Shown here: positions 51,497 to 63,394 of the stretch, piece by piece
How the letters are laid out: every line of letters begins with the position of its first letter
Numbering within the stretch: position 1 is the stretch's first letter
Notes under the pieces: generated by a model
The model's input: the letters and a program-made list of their open reading frames with translations, nothing else
Told to the model about the DNA's origin: nothing
The model's database searches: none
Made by a program: the position numbers and the translations under genes
From: Henricia sp. BOLD:AAB3569
Taxonomy: Eukaryota; Echinodermata; Asteroidea; Spinulosida; Echinasteridae
Assembly: GCA_037783545.1 (NCBI GenBank)
Contig: JBBELK010000005.1
Coordinates: 248,001-312,000 of the forward strand
Direction of reading: 5' to 3'
DNA: 64,000 nt

Positions 51497-52078
51497 TAAA
51501 GGGCCATGACATGATTAACAACTTTTTACCTAATCCTTGCTCCATATGATGGATAACTTGTTCAGCAAGACATACTATTGTTCGTTTGGATGTAAAATCA
51601 ATAAAAGGTAGCCTTTTTCAACTTTAAAGATTTCATTGCAATAAACCACAGACAGAGGGCGCTGTTTGGAGTGCATCACGTAAGGAAGACAGAAGGGAAA
51701 AGTTAAGAAAAAACATAAGACTTCAAGTTGGACTTGTGGCAAATTGCTGCAGTTTTCTCCCCCAGTTTCGTCATGGCTTACAACAGGAAACATGCAGAAC
51801 AAACTCAAACAGTCATGGATTACAAAAGTTCCAGGATGTTTGAGAAAAAAGGTGGAATCTTTTGTGCACAGTTGAATGTGATTTTCCTGTGTTTGCCTCC
51901 TGTGACATCATGACCTTGTTCATATTCATACATGTATTTGCATTAGCATAAAAACTAAAAACCTTAGTTTTAACCCCAAAAACAAGCTCCAAATAAGATT
52001 TTTATAAATGTAACTGAGTATATTGGTTTTATAGCATAGATTTCATTGATAAAAATCCCAAATAAGGGGACCTTTAAC
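51497..52078. mobile_element. 'CAGAGGGCGCTGTTTGGAGT' MITE, copy 4 (near complete)
   Basis: TTAAAGGGCCATG at the left, GGGGACCTTTAA at the right. It carries a perfect octamer motif ATTTGCAT (51936-51943). It is inserted between two GGGTCATTCC-type elements. Confidence 0.8.
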
Positions 52079-52079
52079 A

Positions 52080-52583
52080 AAATTGTTTAAAGACATTTCT
52101 GTGCAATTTCTATATAATGTAGAAAATTTACAATAACTTACAAAGTGTTAGACCTGTCTTGGTACCATAGTCTTGAAAAACATTCAAGAAAATTGTTTTA
52201 CGACGTAAGGGGGACTCCAAGACATTTCTCAACTCTTGCAATTACATTTCAAGTCTTTTTGACCAGTTTCTTTGTGGAAAAGGTAGTTGCTGATTTTACC
52301 CAGCTGTAGAACCTGGACTTTATCGATTCAAATAACATTATGAGCGAAATTTGTTACATTTTGAGCAAATGTTTAAAAATGTCACACTTGCATTTAGAAG
52401 ATCACACTAGTTTATTGAATCGTTCTGATTATGTTTTGGGTTAGTACATTATCAACAGGTGGTGTTCGATTCATGAGGTCATATTCTTTATATGCCGAGG
52501 GTATTCGTTCTCTGAAATCTGGTAATTGTAAAAAATCAACTCCAGAAGTGTCACGTTGTATTAAAGTGTCATGGAATAACCCA
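52080..52583. mobile_element. GGGTCATTCC-type inverted-repeat element, copy 3 (truncated)
   Basis: Collinear with the interior and right end of copy 2 (ATGTTTTGGGT, GTGTCACGTTG, TCATGGAATAACCCA). The left end is missing next to an inserted MITE. Confidence 0.72.
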
Positions 52584-52682
52584 TATACCGTACGGTTCGT
52601 GCGTTTTGGGTGTGGCACCTCAAAAAACAATTTTTTTTTAAATTGATAATTTTCTAGAAACATAAAAGTTATTTACTTTCAA

Positions 52683-52924
52683 ATTTGTAACCAGGACGGC
52701 CTATGTAACACAAGTGTCCATCCTGGTTACGAGCATATATTGGAAATTTGTACACGGGGTTTTTAGAAAGGCATGTTGTCACACTATTTGTAACCCTTTG
52801 GGGGCCTAAGTTATCTCTTCAGAACAACTAAAACTTATTTCTTTTATTTTGAGACCACACAAAGGTATTTTCTGGAAAATATGGTCTGTGTTGCCAAAAT
52901 ACCCACTTTACCGTGGAAAGACTC
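52683..52924. mobile_element. GGTTACAAATAGTGTGACAACATGCC palindrome, copy 4 (half)
   Basis: Right arm only, nearly identical to copy 3, suggesting that the half element itself moved or was duplicated. Confidence 0.78.
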
Positions 52925-53142
52925 ATTTGCATTTTAAATTTAATTCCACAAATAATGAAAATCTCACGAATCTAAAAATAGATTATCCTACTTTATTAGT
53001 TGTCTTCTTTTCTGTCATTATTTTGTTAAAGTTCTCTCGGCAAGACAAGCAGTATTATTTTATAATATTCAAGAAAAGTGATTTCATTTTGAAATTTTTT
53101 GCAATTTTAGCAAACAACTTTTAGTATTTATCTTATGAGTAA

Positions 53143-53345
53143 GGGGCCGGCCGTCCAAAGTTGTCAACATTTTCACGGTTCTACAGAGCGTAGTATTTTT
53201 CAAGACACCCCCTCCCTCCCCCGAATTACTACTTAAATCAACATTTGTTGTCAGTACGGAGAAATGTCAACAGTTTATGCGGCCCCCCTCCCCTTCCTAC
53301 GCTCTGTAGACCCGTGAAAATTTTGACAACTTTGGACGGATCTTA
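53143..53345. repeat. Inverted repeat GTCCAAAGTTGTCAACATTTTC
   Basis: CCGTCCAAAGTTGTCAA...CTACAGAGCGTAG pairs with CTACGCTCTGTAG...TTGACAACTTTGGACGG around a pyrimidine-rich centre; 203 bp. Confidence 0.85.
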
Positions 53346-54350
53346 AGTGGCCAGGAATTGTGAAACAGGTATTGACACAAGATTTTACCTAAATTCTAAC
53401 ATATAAAATTAATAGGTAGATCAAACTGCACATTTTGAATAGCTAGATTGCACAAATTTGCGTCAAGACTTTGCTACATGGCTAGATAACGATCATGAAC
53501 CATGAATAATTGATATGCAATTTGGTTGGAAAACGCACAGCCCACAAGGCCAGAGGGCAAATCGGCGCATGCAACCTGTCCCTAATTGCAGTTCGACAAA
53601 AGACCTAACTGCGAAATCCCCCCACTCTCCCCCTTTGCTTTCGCTTGCCTGTGCAACATCGGACATCGAGATGCAAGTACATACGCACTCTTGTGCTATG
53701 GCCTGGCCAATATGTTGGAATTTAACACTTCGAAAGCACCGCGGGAGGCAAATTCCCCGCGAAAATTAGTGATTGCTGTCCGTCAATAAATTGGGGGGAG
53801 AACAAAATATTTTACACTTCATTTGACTTACATGTATTACACTCAAAGTATTGCTGAGATGATACAATTATATCATATTGTATTTAATGAGAATGAATGG
53901 GTGGCAACTATCCGATAAAATGTTTTCGCCCGAGAGGACAGAATTTTACTAGAAAATAATCCATGAAACGATTTACTTAGTTGGTTCGCATCTGTGCGGT
54001 CTGAAACGGGCGCAGTGTACAGGCTGCACGATTCAGGCTTCGCACACTTTCCGTAGGTAGGCTACGCTGTGCATGTGGAGTGGACTAGTCGCGGACACAA
54101 CCAGTATGAAGCAAGCCACAGAGTGAATACACATACGCGACCGTCTGAGAACGAAGAGACAAATTTAGAATAAGTCGTGTTAAAACACCTCATCAAGAGC
54201 AGCAAAACGCACGTGGATTTTTCATGTTTTGGGGAAACGTAGTGCATTTGACGGAGCTGAAAAGTCTTCAGATAGGTTTTTTTATGTCCTTCTTTTGATT
54301 TATAATGGTTTTGTTCCAGAATCGCTCAAAAACAGATCATCTATAGGGCT

Positions 54351-54491
54351 TTAAGTGCACAGGCTCGTCAGCAATGTGCGCGCGCCAAATTCATGCTACA
54401 AAATACGCAGCTCTGTAGCAAAGGCATGGAGCTGCGTACTTCGTGGCACGAATTTGGCGCGCGCGCATCGCCGACGAGCCTGTGCCTTTAA
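54351..54491. repeat. TTAA-flanked hairpin element, copy 5
   Basis: Full-length copy with both TTAA ends. Its loop has the same reversed orientation as copy 4. Confidence 0.88.
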
Positions 54492-56165
54492 AGAGATAAT
54501 CAGAGTTTGCACTGTCCGATGACCGGGCCTCGCCAAAAATCACGATTTATTTGAACCAGTCGATAGTCTATGAATAAAAATACAAGCCTCCTAGATTTTT
54601 AGATCCATCCACTTTATGATTTTGGAGTATTTTCCCATGAAAAGTACCGGGTCGGCGGGCAATTTATATGCAAATAGCAGTAACCAGGGCGTAGCTATGC
54701 ACGTGATACGTTTGGATGTGTCGACGTACGCGCAAAATCTGTTCCACAGGCCGTTTTCGAAACGCTCGATGTTTTACGGTCAGGCTCGGTATTTTGAATT
54801 TGATGTCTTCCTTTGTGTGTAGTTTACCTTCCTGGATTCTCTTGGTGTTAATAAATATGCTCAAGAGGGGTGAACGTTCAAAATTAGCATTGGCCCAAGA
54901 TGTTTCTTAATCCATTAATATTGCTGGGATACACCAGGCCGGAGCAGGAGCCACAGATGAAAATGGTCGTTTTGAAACAGCCGATGTCGGAGCTGAACAA
55001 CAGAGGGCGCTGCTCATCGCGCAAAGATTCACATGTTTCCGTTTGTTGTTCGCATAAATATGAAAGGTAAATTTACGATAACAATTTGTCCTTCATTTTC
55101 AACAGGGGTGGAATTTTCTTATTTTTTATTCGGAATTTGTCTCTCTAGCAATCGAAGATCAATACAATACCTTTTTATTCTCATAAAAAGCATCCTCTTG
55201 CAACAGTGCCCCTTTAACGCACTCCCTAACTCCTGCGTACAGTGGCCCTGTTGAAACAGGCCCCATTTCGCGGTGGGACAAGCGACAGAAATCTTGTCGA
55301 CTCTGCTGGACCAATCAGGACGCTTGGCAGTGCATTGTAGCATGATTGCAGGCATTCAAATGTAACGCGCGCAGATTGTAAACACCGTGCATGCATGTGA
55401 TACATGTACTCGGTAATGCTGGCTGTTGTCCACGTCGGCGATTGGCCGCTATTTAAAGCATACTGGGGAATCCGTTCCATTACATTCGTCAGCATGCATC
55501 CCTGTTATTAATTTGAAAAACTGCGGGGTAAATTAAGATCGTCGTTTGAAAGTTTGGTAGGAATGGGACAGTCATAAGGAACGGAACCCAATACAATTTC
55601 TGGAAAGTATAGAAATGGTTTCTTTTCTTTTCATCAAAATGACTCGGGCGTGAGTTGGCTCAAGACAACAGCCGGCTCACTCCACAGATTTGCGTGGATT
55701 CCCTCAGGGTATTGTTACGTCGCTTTGCAGAGTGGAAATTCCCTGAGATCTCAGGATGATAAAAAGCGGAGAAATAAACTCTAATTGCCCCTTTAAAACA
55801 ACTTGAATTTCTTTCAATTTGAAACAAGATAAAAGCATTTGTACAAAAATATTATCGCCATTGCCAAAAGTAGGCCCTACCCTTTGTCACATAAATACAC
55901 CGAATGGATGTGGAATTCCATTTTAACCTTAACGGCAACTACAATGAAAGCCTGAACTTTCATTAAAAAGCCAGGTTTTTTTCTCTCTATTAAACTGAAT
56001 ACAATTGTTGCCTCCAGGGGTTTGCCCATTTCACAAAGAAAGGGGGAAAAATCAATAAATCAGAAAAAGCCGTTTTTGCTTTAACAATGGCGCCACCTGT
56101 CATATGGCTGGTTGGGCCACAACTGAAAAGCTACAGTATAGTACACCAATATGTCTGATCACCAT

Positions 56166-56612
56166 GTGGGTATCATTCCCAAAATTAGGGGTCCAAAATT
56201 TTTGGTGTCTCAATACATGTACGTAGGACACTCTCTGCTTCAAAAATCGCCCCTCCTGATCACAAATTCTCAGTAATGGACTGTGGCCTGTGATCATAGG
56301 GGGCAGCATCATTTTCTTCAATATTTTGTTCTCTGATTCCTGAAAAATATTTAAAAAAAAAGACTTTAAAAGCTTATAATTTGTTCCATGGTATTGAATA
56401 GGAGTTTGGTGTCCCGGGTTATCTACGCCAATGCAAATTTGCTGTAGAGTGAGTTTTCATTAACCTTGGTGCCACATTTACACACAAACATTACATTTAA
56501 GTTGCATTTGTTGAAATAAAAATAATTATTATCTTTCAATCACTAAAAACACTTGGAAATCTTAAAAAGGATGCCACACTTTTGGACCCCTAATTTTGGG
56601 AATGACCCTTAT
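56166..56612. mobile_element. GGGTCATTCC-type inverted-repeat element, copy 4
   Basis: GGGTATCATTCCCAAAATTAGGGGTCC and its complement GGACCCCTAATTTTGGGAATGACCC bound 447 bp of non-coding sequence. Confidence 0.8.
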
Positions 56613-56978
56613 ACATGTACCTGTATTTTACTTCAATTTTTTCAATTAAAAAAACTTAAAATAATTTAAATTTGTGTCTCTAAATTAGACACATTGCTTT
56701 GAATTGGCCGCTTTTGGGCTACAAAAATGAAATCGACATGATTGGAAAAATTATCAAAAAGTAGAATATAAAGATTCACATAAACATACCTTCAAATTGT
56801 ATGGTTTGTGTTTAATTTTGTGTGAAAAGAATTTCCGCCATTTTGTACAACCAAATTTTTGACTCCACAAAATAGCGAAACGTGACCGATAGTCGTTTTC
56901 CAGTCGCATTTTGTTGAAGTCAATGCAAGCCCCCTGGCACCCGTGCACAAGGTCCGCGGCGCGCCGCTCTCACGAGTA

Positions 56979-57074
56979 TGCTAGGGGGAGAGTAGGCTAG
57001 GGGGCGAGTCGGTCTGGGGGCGAGTTAGTGAGGGTGCGAGTTGGCGAGGGGGCGAGTTGGTAAGGAGCGAGTTG
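56979..57074. repeat. 16-bp G-rich minisatellite, about 6 units
   Basis: Units of about 16 bp, GCGAGGGGGCGAGTTG with variants, next to a GC-rich GGTCCGCGGCGCGCCGC stretch. Confidence 0.82.
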
Positions 57075-57600
57075 ACCCGATTCCCATGTGGTCATGTGTG
57101 TGCGGACATCGTTACGTGTACCGTATGTCACAGAAAGCACCACGTTTTACGGGAATAAATTGATGTGGTGTTTGTTACAATTTATATGAATACTTTGAGT
57201 AAGGTTTTTCTTGTCAACTCATTTACATGTACTATTCGAAAAATCGGTTTTATTTTCGGTCGAATATTCGACGCTGAAACTATAGTCTTTATGTTGTAAC
57301 TTGCATGTTGCAGTCTTTCGCCCGAAGAGTTTTTGCAGAAATTATCGTTGGCCCTTGTACACTGGACTTGTGTGGCTGGACGTAAATACAGTATGGCTGT
57401 TTCGAAAAAGGAAAAAGGACTTTCACTTTTTCCAAGCTAAAAGACTTGTTTGGTTTGGATTGGAAAAAGCACATACTGAATATTCGATTTGGTAAAATGC
57501 TAGTCGAATATTTGATTAACGATCGAATATTCAATTCGTTAGGCACTGCCTTAACCCACTCCCGTCTCCTCCACCTCCAACCCCCGTCTCCTCCACCTCC

Positions 57601-57602
<2 letters not shown>

Positions 57603-57651
<49 letters not shown>
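57603..57651. repeat. Homopolymer of 49 C
   Basis: An uninterrupted run of 49 cytosines, preceded by two copies of CCGTCTCCTCCACCTCCAAC and followed by CACCGCCACC-type sequence. It generates poly-Pro and poly-Gly frames that are not genes. Confidence 0.95.
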
Positions 57652-59133
57652 ACCGCCACCCCCCCACCCCCCCCGCTCCCCACCCCCCATTTTTAATCCA
57701 AAATTGTCGTTGGTATCCTGGCAATCGAGTCATTTTGGAATTTTCAACAGACCATCAATCACGGTGCACTTAATATCGCCGAGACAGGCGCGCAAACATA
57801 TTAAAACATGTGGAAATGCTGCCGTCAAAAGGACGGGTGTGCGGCTGCATTTTTGTAACCGAACGCCTGGCTTGTCCAAATACTTTCTCCGCTCGTCTCT
57901 TTGCCCCGCCAAAGCAAGCACACAATTTTTTACAAACTTTAAAGGAGCATTCGCAGTAGGTTTTATTTAGTGATACTGAAATTTCTGTGCAGTTCGTGTG
58001 TCTTTTATTAAACCCAACAAAAATATTAATTTGTTGATACACTGTGCTTTGAGATGTCAAAATTGAGAAAAAAAAATTTGGTTTTAACTAAGGTTTTTTG
58101 GACGTTTAACGCTTATTGAGAGTGACATTACAATAAATTTTCCAGGAATTACTTTCATCAAGGATGCTTGAAGAACATGTGTTTAAAATCAAACAACTTG
58201 AATATGTTAAGCACAATTCAGTAAAGTTGAAAAGAACGCACAAACAACAATCCATTTATTTTGTTTTTATCCCAAACTGCTAATTTGATGAAAGTTTACA
58301 TTTGCAATTCAAAATATTGCACTCCCCAGCAAAAAAAAAATAAACAAATAAACAAAAATAAAACAATTAACAAAATTAACAAATTTAAAAATGTTGAAAT
58401 TTTTAAAAATGTTTAAAAATTTAAAAAATTATAAACAAAGTTAAAACAGTAAAAACATTAACAAAATTAAAACAAACAAAAATAAATAAATAAAACTATT
58501 TATGAGACATTTTTATGTCAATGTGCTGAAATAGCAACAGTTCAAATTTGTCAACATCCTTTTTTTAAAGTTGAAAGAATCAACAGATTAATAGCAACCC
58601 CCAAAAAAGTTAATAAATAATAATCATACATCCATCATAAATATATAGAATTAATAAATATTTAATGGAATGAATTAATCATCAACATAATGATCTTTCA
58701 TTACTTTTCTTCACAGGGAAAAACTTTTTGATAATAAAAATAAATTGTCTAAATATTTTTTTAAATGTACCGTAACTATATGATCAAAGCAACAAATAAA
58801 TAAATTAATCGATTTTGGGGCATTTTTTAACAGTAAAACCCTAAACTAATTAGCAAGTGTACAATAAATATGTATACTTTGTACATGTTTGAAATAGCTA
58901 ATTATCTCCACAAAAAAAAACAATTAATAATCGTAAAGATATCTCTAAATATTTATTTGCCCACTGTAATATATCAACACTGTGTCAACTAGCTTCACAA
59001 ATTTTAAGATTGTATGCGGACAATACATAAAAATACAGTGCATTATGCGCAAGAATAATCACCACACCTCCATGTATAATGGAGCAGTCCAATTAATTTA
59101 TCAGCTGTGCCTTGTGGCCAGTGGGATGGGGTC

Positions 59134-59141
59134 ATTTGCAT
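59134..59141 (+). promoter_or_regulatory. Octamer (POU-type) motif ATTTGCAT
   Basis: Perfect consensus octamer followed directly by ATGAATT, about 9.7 kb upstream of the POU6 start codon. An 8-mer can occur by chance, and POU6 proteins may prefer other sites. Confidence 0.25.
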
Positions 59142-59357
59142 ATGAATTGCAGGCGCATTATATATGTTGCAGTGCTTCGCATGCATTATATATACGGCAT
59201 ATGGCAATGTGGCTTTTGGATTATGCTGTATATTACATGTACTGTACATCAATATTAAAACTGAATTTTTTAGAGCGAGTCGAAAGCCATGTATTATTAA
59301 TTTAGCCAGTTCTTCACTTATTTTAAAAACTAAAGTCTAAATTTTTGATTGGTTTTT

Positions 59358-59703
59358 TAGGCCAGGAAAAAAAATACCTGTGTTTCCTATTACATCAAAA
59401 AAATATTCAGGGAGGGTAGGTGGGAACAATCTTTTTAATTTGCTCCAAAAAAATTAGCCAAAAATATTAGGGTGGGAAGACGGTTAGTATTTTTTAATAT
59501 GCAAATACACAAAAGTGAGCTACTTTCTCATGCTTTGAAGGGGTAAAAAATAAAGACGATGTACAAACAATTTAGGTTTCAGGTAGGCACAATAAGTTTA
59601 AATTTTGTATTGATTTTTTTAGCAAAAAAGACACATGTAGATTCTGCATGATTTTTTAGGTTGGGCGGGTAATAGGAAACACGGCTATTTTTTTTATTGG
59701 CCT
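59358..59703. repeat. Inverted repeat with AGGCCA...TGTTTCCTATTAC ends
   Basis: TACCTGTGTTTCCTATTAC pairs with GTAATAGGAAACACGGCTA, and AGGCC with GGCCT outside; 346 bp, AT-rich interior with repeated GGTGGGAA and GGGTGGG words. Confidence 0.7.
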
Positions 59704-59730
59704 TATTCAACCACCTTATTTCTCATGTTC

Positions 59731-59874
59731 TTAAAGACAGAGGCTCGTCAGCAATGCGTGCGCGCAAAATTTGAAATACGCAGCTCCATGCATTTGCTAT
59801 GGAGCTGCGTATTTCGTGGCACGAATTTGGCGCGCGCGCATTGCTGACGAGCCTGTGCCTTTAACTTAGACTTA
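59731..59874. repeat. TTAA-flanked hairpin element, copy 6
   Basis: Full-length copy, TTAAAGACAGAGGC...GCCTGTGCCTTTAA. The left arm has a short deletion, so it is slightly asymmetric. Confidence 0.88.
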
Positions 59875-60549
59875 GTACATAATTTCATTTTTATTTTAGA
59901 GGACACGTCAGGAAATTGACTAAAACAAAATAAATTTTAAAATAGCAACGCGATATGACCAGAGAATGACTACACTGTGTAAACGTGTCGAATCAATGAA
60001 AAATGGTGCCGTTTATCGAAAAGGGATGAATTTTCTATTTATAACACACATATGACGCATGCATGCATGTGGGCCTGAACAAACAATTGGATTTTTAAGG
60101 TTTCATTCTAGTTTCTGGGTCACCAAATATTAGTCATTTCCAAGTTTGTTTTTTTTCTCTCCAGGATTTTGTTTAATTTTATTTTTGTTATCATTATCAC
60201 AGACAAATTACTAGATTGTAAGGCTATTTCTTTAAGAAAATTACTTTACATATTTGCAGCATCCACAAGTCCGTTGGGTTTTATTTAAAGGAGCGTCAGA
60301 TTTTGATACCATATCATGTGTCATATTTTTCTCATTACCATTCTGAAATTTTGCAATCTAAATCCGTATATTTCCAGAGATATCGTTAAAAATCCACCAA
60401 AACTTAAAAATTAAATTAATTTGAAAAACTGAATTTTATTAGTTCCGTTAATCCGTTGAGAGATGGTTTTGTGTTACAAAATGTATATAAAAATGCTGAA
60501 AATCCTAATTCCTAAGACTTTTTGCAAACTACATGTGTACATGTATATG

Positions 60550-60800
60550 GTCTTTCTATCAATTAGGGGTCCAAAAGTGTGACATTTAGTGTCCCCCGTT
60601 ACACCTGATGTGTTATTTTTCCTACAAAAATCATTAAAATGGCTTTTAAACCATTTTGTATGAATTGTACTTTACCGGTATGTACTCACTCTTTGAGATG
60701 GAAAGTATTTAAAGAATGTGTCCTGAATTTACAAAAACAAGATGTAAATTGTAACGGGGACACCAACACTGGACCCCTAATTTATAGAAAGACCCATATG
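60550..60800. mobile_element. GGGTCATTCC-type inverted-repeat element, copy 5 (short)
   Basis: TATGGTCTTTCTATCAATTAGGGGTCC and CTGGACCCCTAATTTATAGAAAGACCCATA bound about 250 bp. Confidence 0.78.
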
Positions 60801-61049
60801 AATCCTGGGATCAATTTTGTAGTGTTATTTTAAGAGACATTTAAAAAAAAATTGTATAGATTTTAAAAGAATAGATTTAAAATAAAATGAAAATTGTGTA
60901 TTCATTTTTTATTAAAGGTGATTTTATCATTTACAAATAATAATTTTTTATTTCACTAATTTCTGGAAAAACAACATTACATACATGTATCTTTAATAAG
61001 AACGTTGAATGAACCTGCAGAAATGTTGGTACCGGTAAAACTGCAGATA

Positions 61050-61975
61050 TAGACTGTGTTTACACTGGTCCGGAGCTCGGGATTAAGATTGATCCCCTGA
61101 TCAGTGTTAACTGATCCCCTGATCAGTGTTAACCGCAATGAGTCAGAGTGCAGCATTTATTTTCTGTAGTTGATCTCGAGCGAGGCGCCAGAAGTTAGAG
61201 TCAATGGTCATGCTCTACCGGTATGTGTGCATGTACATGTACCTACATGTAGGTCTTTCCACGCTAATGGGCCTGTTTGAAAAATTAGTCAATAATTCCT
61301 TTCAGATGTCTTTAGTTTATCTCAAACTTAAAGAAATCCCCTTGTACTGTTCCCAGGAGATAAACTCTGCCCAAAAAGGTAAGAAAATGCTGCCACAACA
61401 TACATTTCTGAAAAGCTCGTGTACAAATTTCCCCTTATACGTACAGTATGTAACTGGACAGACAAAAATGTCACACTTTTGTCTGTCTAGTACATGTATA
61501 AGGGGAAATTTGTACGTAAGCTTTTCAGAAATGTATGCTGTGGCAGCATTTTCTTAACTTTTTGGGCAAAAGTTATCTCCTGAGAACAGTACAAGGGGAT
61601 TTCTTTAAGTTTGAGATAAACCGAAGACATCTGAAAGGAATTATTGACTTATTTTTCAAATAGGCCCATTAGCGTGGAAAGACCCAAGTATGTACAGTGT
61701 GCAAGGCCACTTCAATTTCGTGGGCTTTCCCCCGCAATGGATGTGGAGCGGATGCGGTAAAGAAACTACAGATTAATTGCTTATCTAACCGCAAACTGAT
61801 CCCGAGCTCGGGATCGAACCCTCCACCAACGCAAGACCAAAATCTTGGGGTCTGATCCGGGGCCAATTTGGTCCCGAGAGCGTTTACACTCTGTGATCCA
61901 GAGCTGATCCTGAGCTCGGTGTTTGATCCTGAGCTTGGTGTTCGACCCCGAGTTCGGGATCAGGTGTAAACAGGC
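61050..61975. mobile_element. GAGCTCGG-type inverted-repeat element, copy 2 (interrupted)
   Basis: Same ends (GTTTACACTGGTCC... and ...CAGGTGTAAACAGG). Once the inserted 434-bp GTCTTTCC palindrome is removed it is about as long as copy 1. Confidence 0.78.
61252..61685. mobile_element. Large palindromic element with GTCTTTCCACGC ends, copy 2 (complete)
   Basis: A 434-bp palindrome running from GGTCTTTCCACGCTAATGGG to its exact complement. It is inserted inside a GAGCTCGG-type element, which continues on both sides. Confidence 0.85.
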
Positions 61976-62261
61976 CAATAAAGTACTAAAGTGGAAACGT
62001 CACCTTTGTGTGTTGCCAAGGTTACTGGGTCTGCACAAAAACCAGTGAACTGTTTTCCCTGTGTTTAGCAATGGACGTTTCAGATTACCAATGACCCCAG
62101 TTACCCTAGCAACTGACGTAACACTTTAGTAGTCTATTTTAGCTACGTACGTACGTACGTACATAGACACAGGAATGTTTTAGAAAACCTTTAAAATCCA
62201 TGCATGTTTTTGTGTTCAGCAAGTTTTCTTTAAAGTTGTTCAAATTTTACCAGAAAATGGA

Positions 62262-62592
62262 TTTCGTTTTAACCTAACAATCATGTAAAATACCTCCCCA
62301 AAATACTATCCATGGGAAGAATTTAACAGGAAATTTGAAATCTCCAATTTGGATGTGGAAGCAAAAAGGTTGGTGTAATCACTGCACTGTTTTATGTAAC
62401 CGGATAAATTAGTTTACAAAACGTCGGTGGTTTTTTGACGATATTCTTGAAAATATGGGGATTGAAAGCGCAGAATTTCAGAATGGTAATGAGAAAAAAT
62501 ATGATAAATGATATGGTATCAAAATCTCAACACCCATGGGAAAAATAGGGAAGGGGGTCCAAAATGTGATCAGGACACACTCTTTTAAAGGG
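62262..62592. mobile_element. TTAAAGGAGCGTG-ended MITE, copy 4 (reversed)
   Basis: Ends CAGGACACACTCTTTTAAAGG, abutting the next element, so the two share one TTTAAAGG junction. Confidence 0.75.
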
Positions 62593-63173
62593 CCCCTTAT
62601 TTAGGATTGTTATCAATGAAATCTATGCTTTAAAACCACTCTACTCAGTTAAAGTCATAAAAATCCTATTTGGAGCTTGCTTTGGGGGTTAAAACAAAGG
62701 TTTTTAGTTTTTATGCTAATGCAAATATGCATATTCATGACCAAGGTCACTATGTCACAAGAGGCAAACACAGGGAAAATCACATTCAACTGTGCACAAA
62801 AGATTCCACTTTTTTCTCAATTTTCCTGAAACTTTTGTAATCCATGGCTGTTTGAGTTTGTTTTACATGTTGCCTGCTGTAAGCCATGACAAAACTGGGG
62901 GTAGAAACTGCAGCAATTTGCCACAAGTCCAACTTGAAGTCTTATGTTTTTTCTTAACTTTTCCCTTCTGTCTTCCTTATGTGATGCACTAAAAACAGCG
63001 CCCTCTGTCTGTGATTTATTGCAATGAAATCTTCAAAGTTGAAAAAGGCCACCTTTTATTGATTTTACATCTAAACGAACAATAGTACCGGTATGTCTTG
63101 CTGGACAAGTAATCCGTCATTATGAAGCAAAGCTTAGGCACAAAGTTGTTTAGCATGTAACAGGCCCTTTAAA
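62588..63173. mobile_element. 'CAGAGGGCGCTGTTTGGAGT' MITE, copy 5 (reversed, complete)
   Basis: About 586 bp from TTAAAGGGCCCC to AGGCCCTTTAAA. It contains a perfect octamer ATGCAAAT (62719-62726) next to GCTAATG. Confidence 0.8.
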
Positions 63174-63394
63174 TAGCTTACCCCGGTACATCTGGATATT
63201 AATACAAATTGCTTATGACTACGTAATCACTTTTGCTGTGGCGAAGACAATAATAAGGCATTTAATATGCATACATGTTCATTACCGCATTAATGAAGTT
63301 ACGGTACATGTAGTTGGGATTTGCAAGACAAAAATGCAGAGATTGTTCGTTAAAATTGTGAAGAAAAAAAAGTGATGTACCCAACATGTTATTA

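Noticed and set aside
57289..57970. Poly-Gly (minus) and poly-Pro (plus) frames of 133 and 174 codons
   Set aside because: Produced by the 49-C homopolymer and its C-rich flanks. No domain or splice support.
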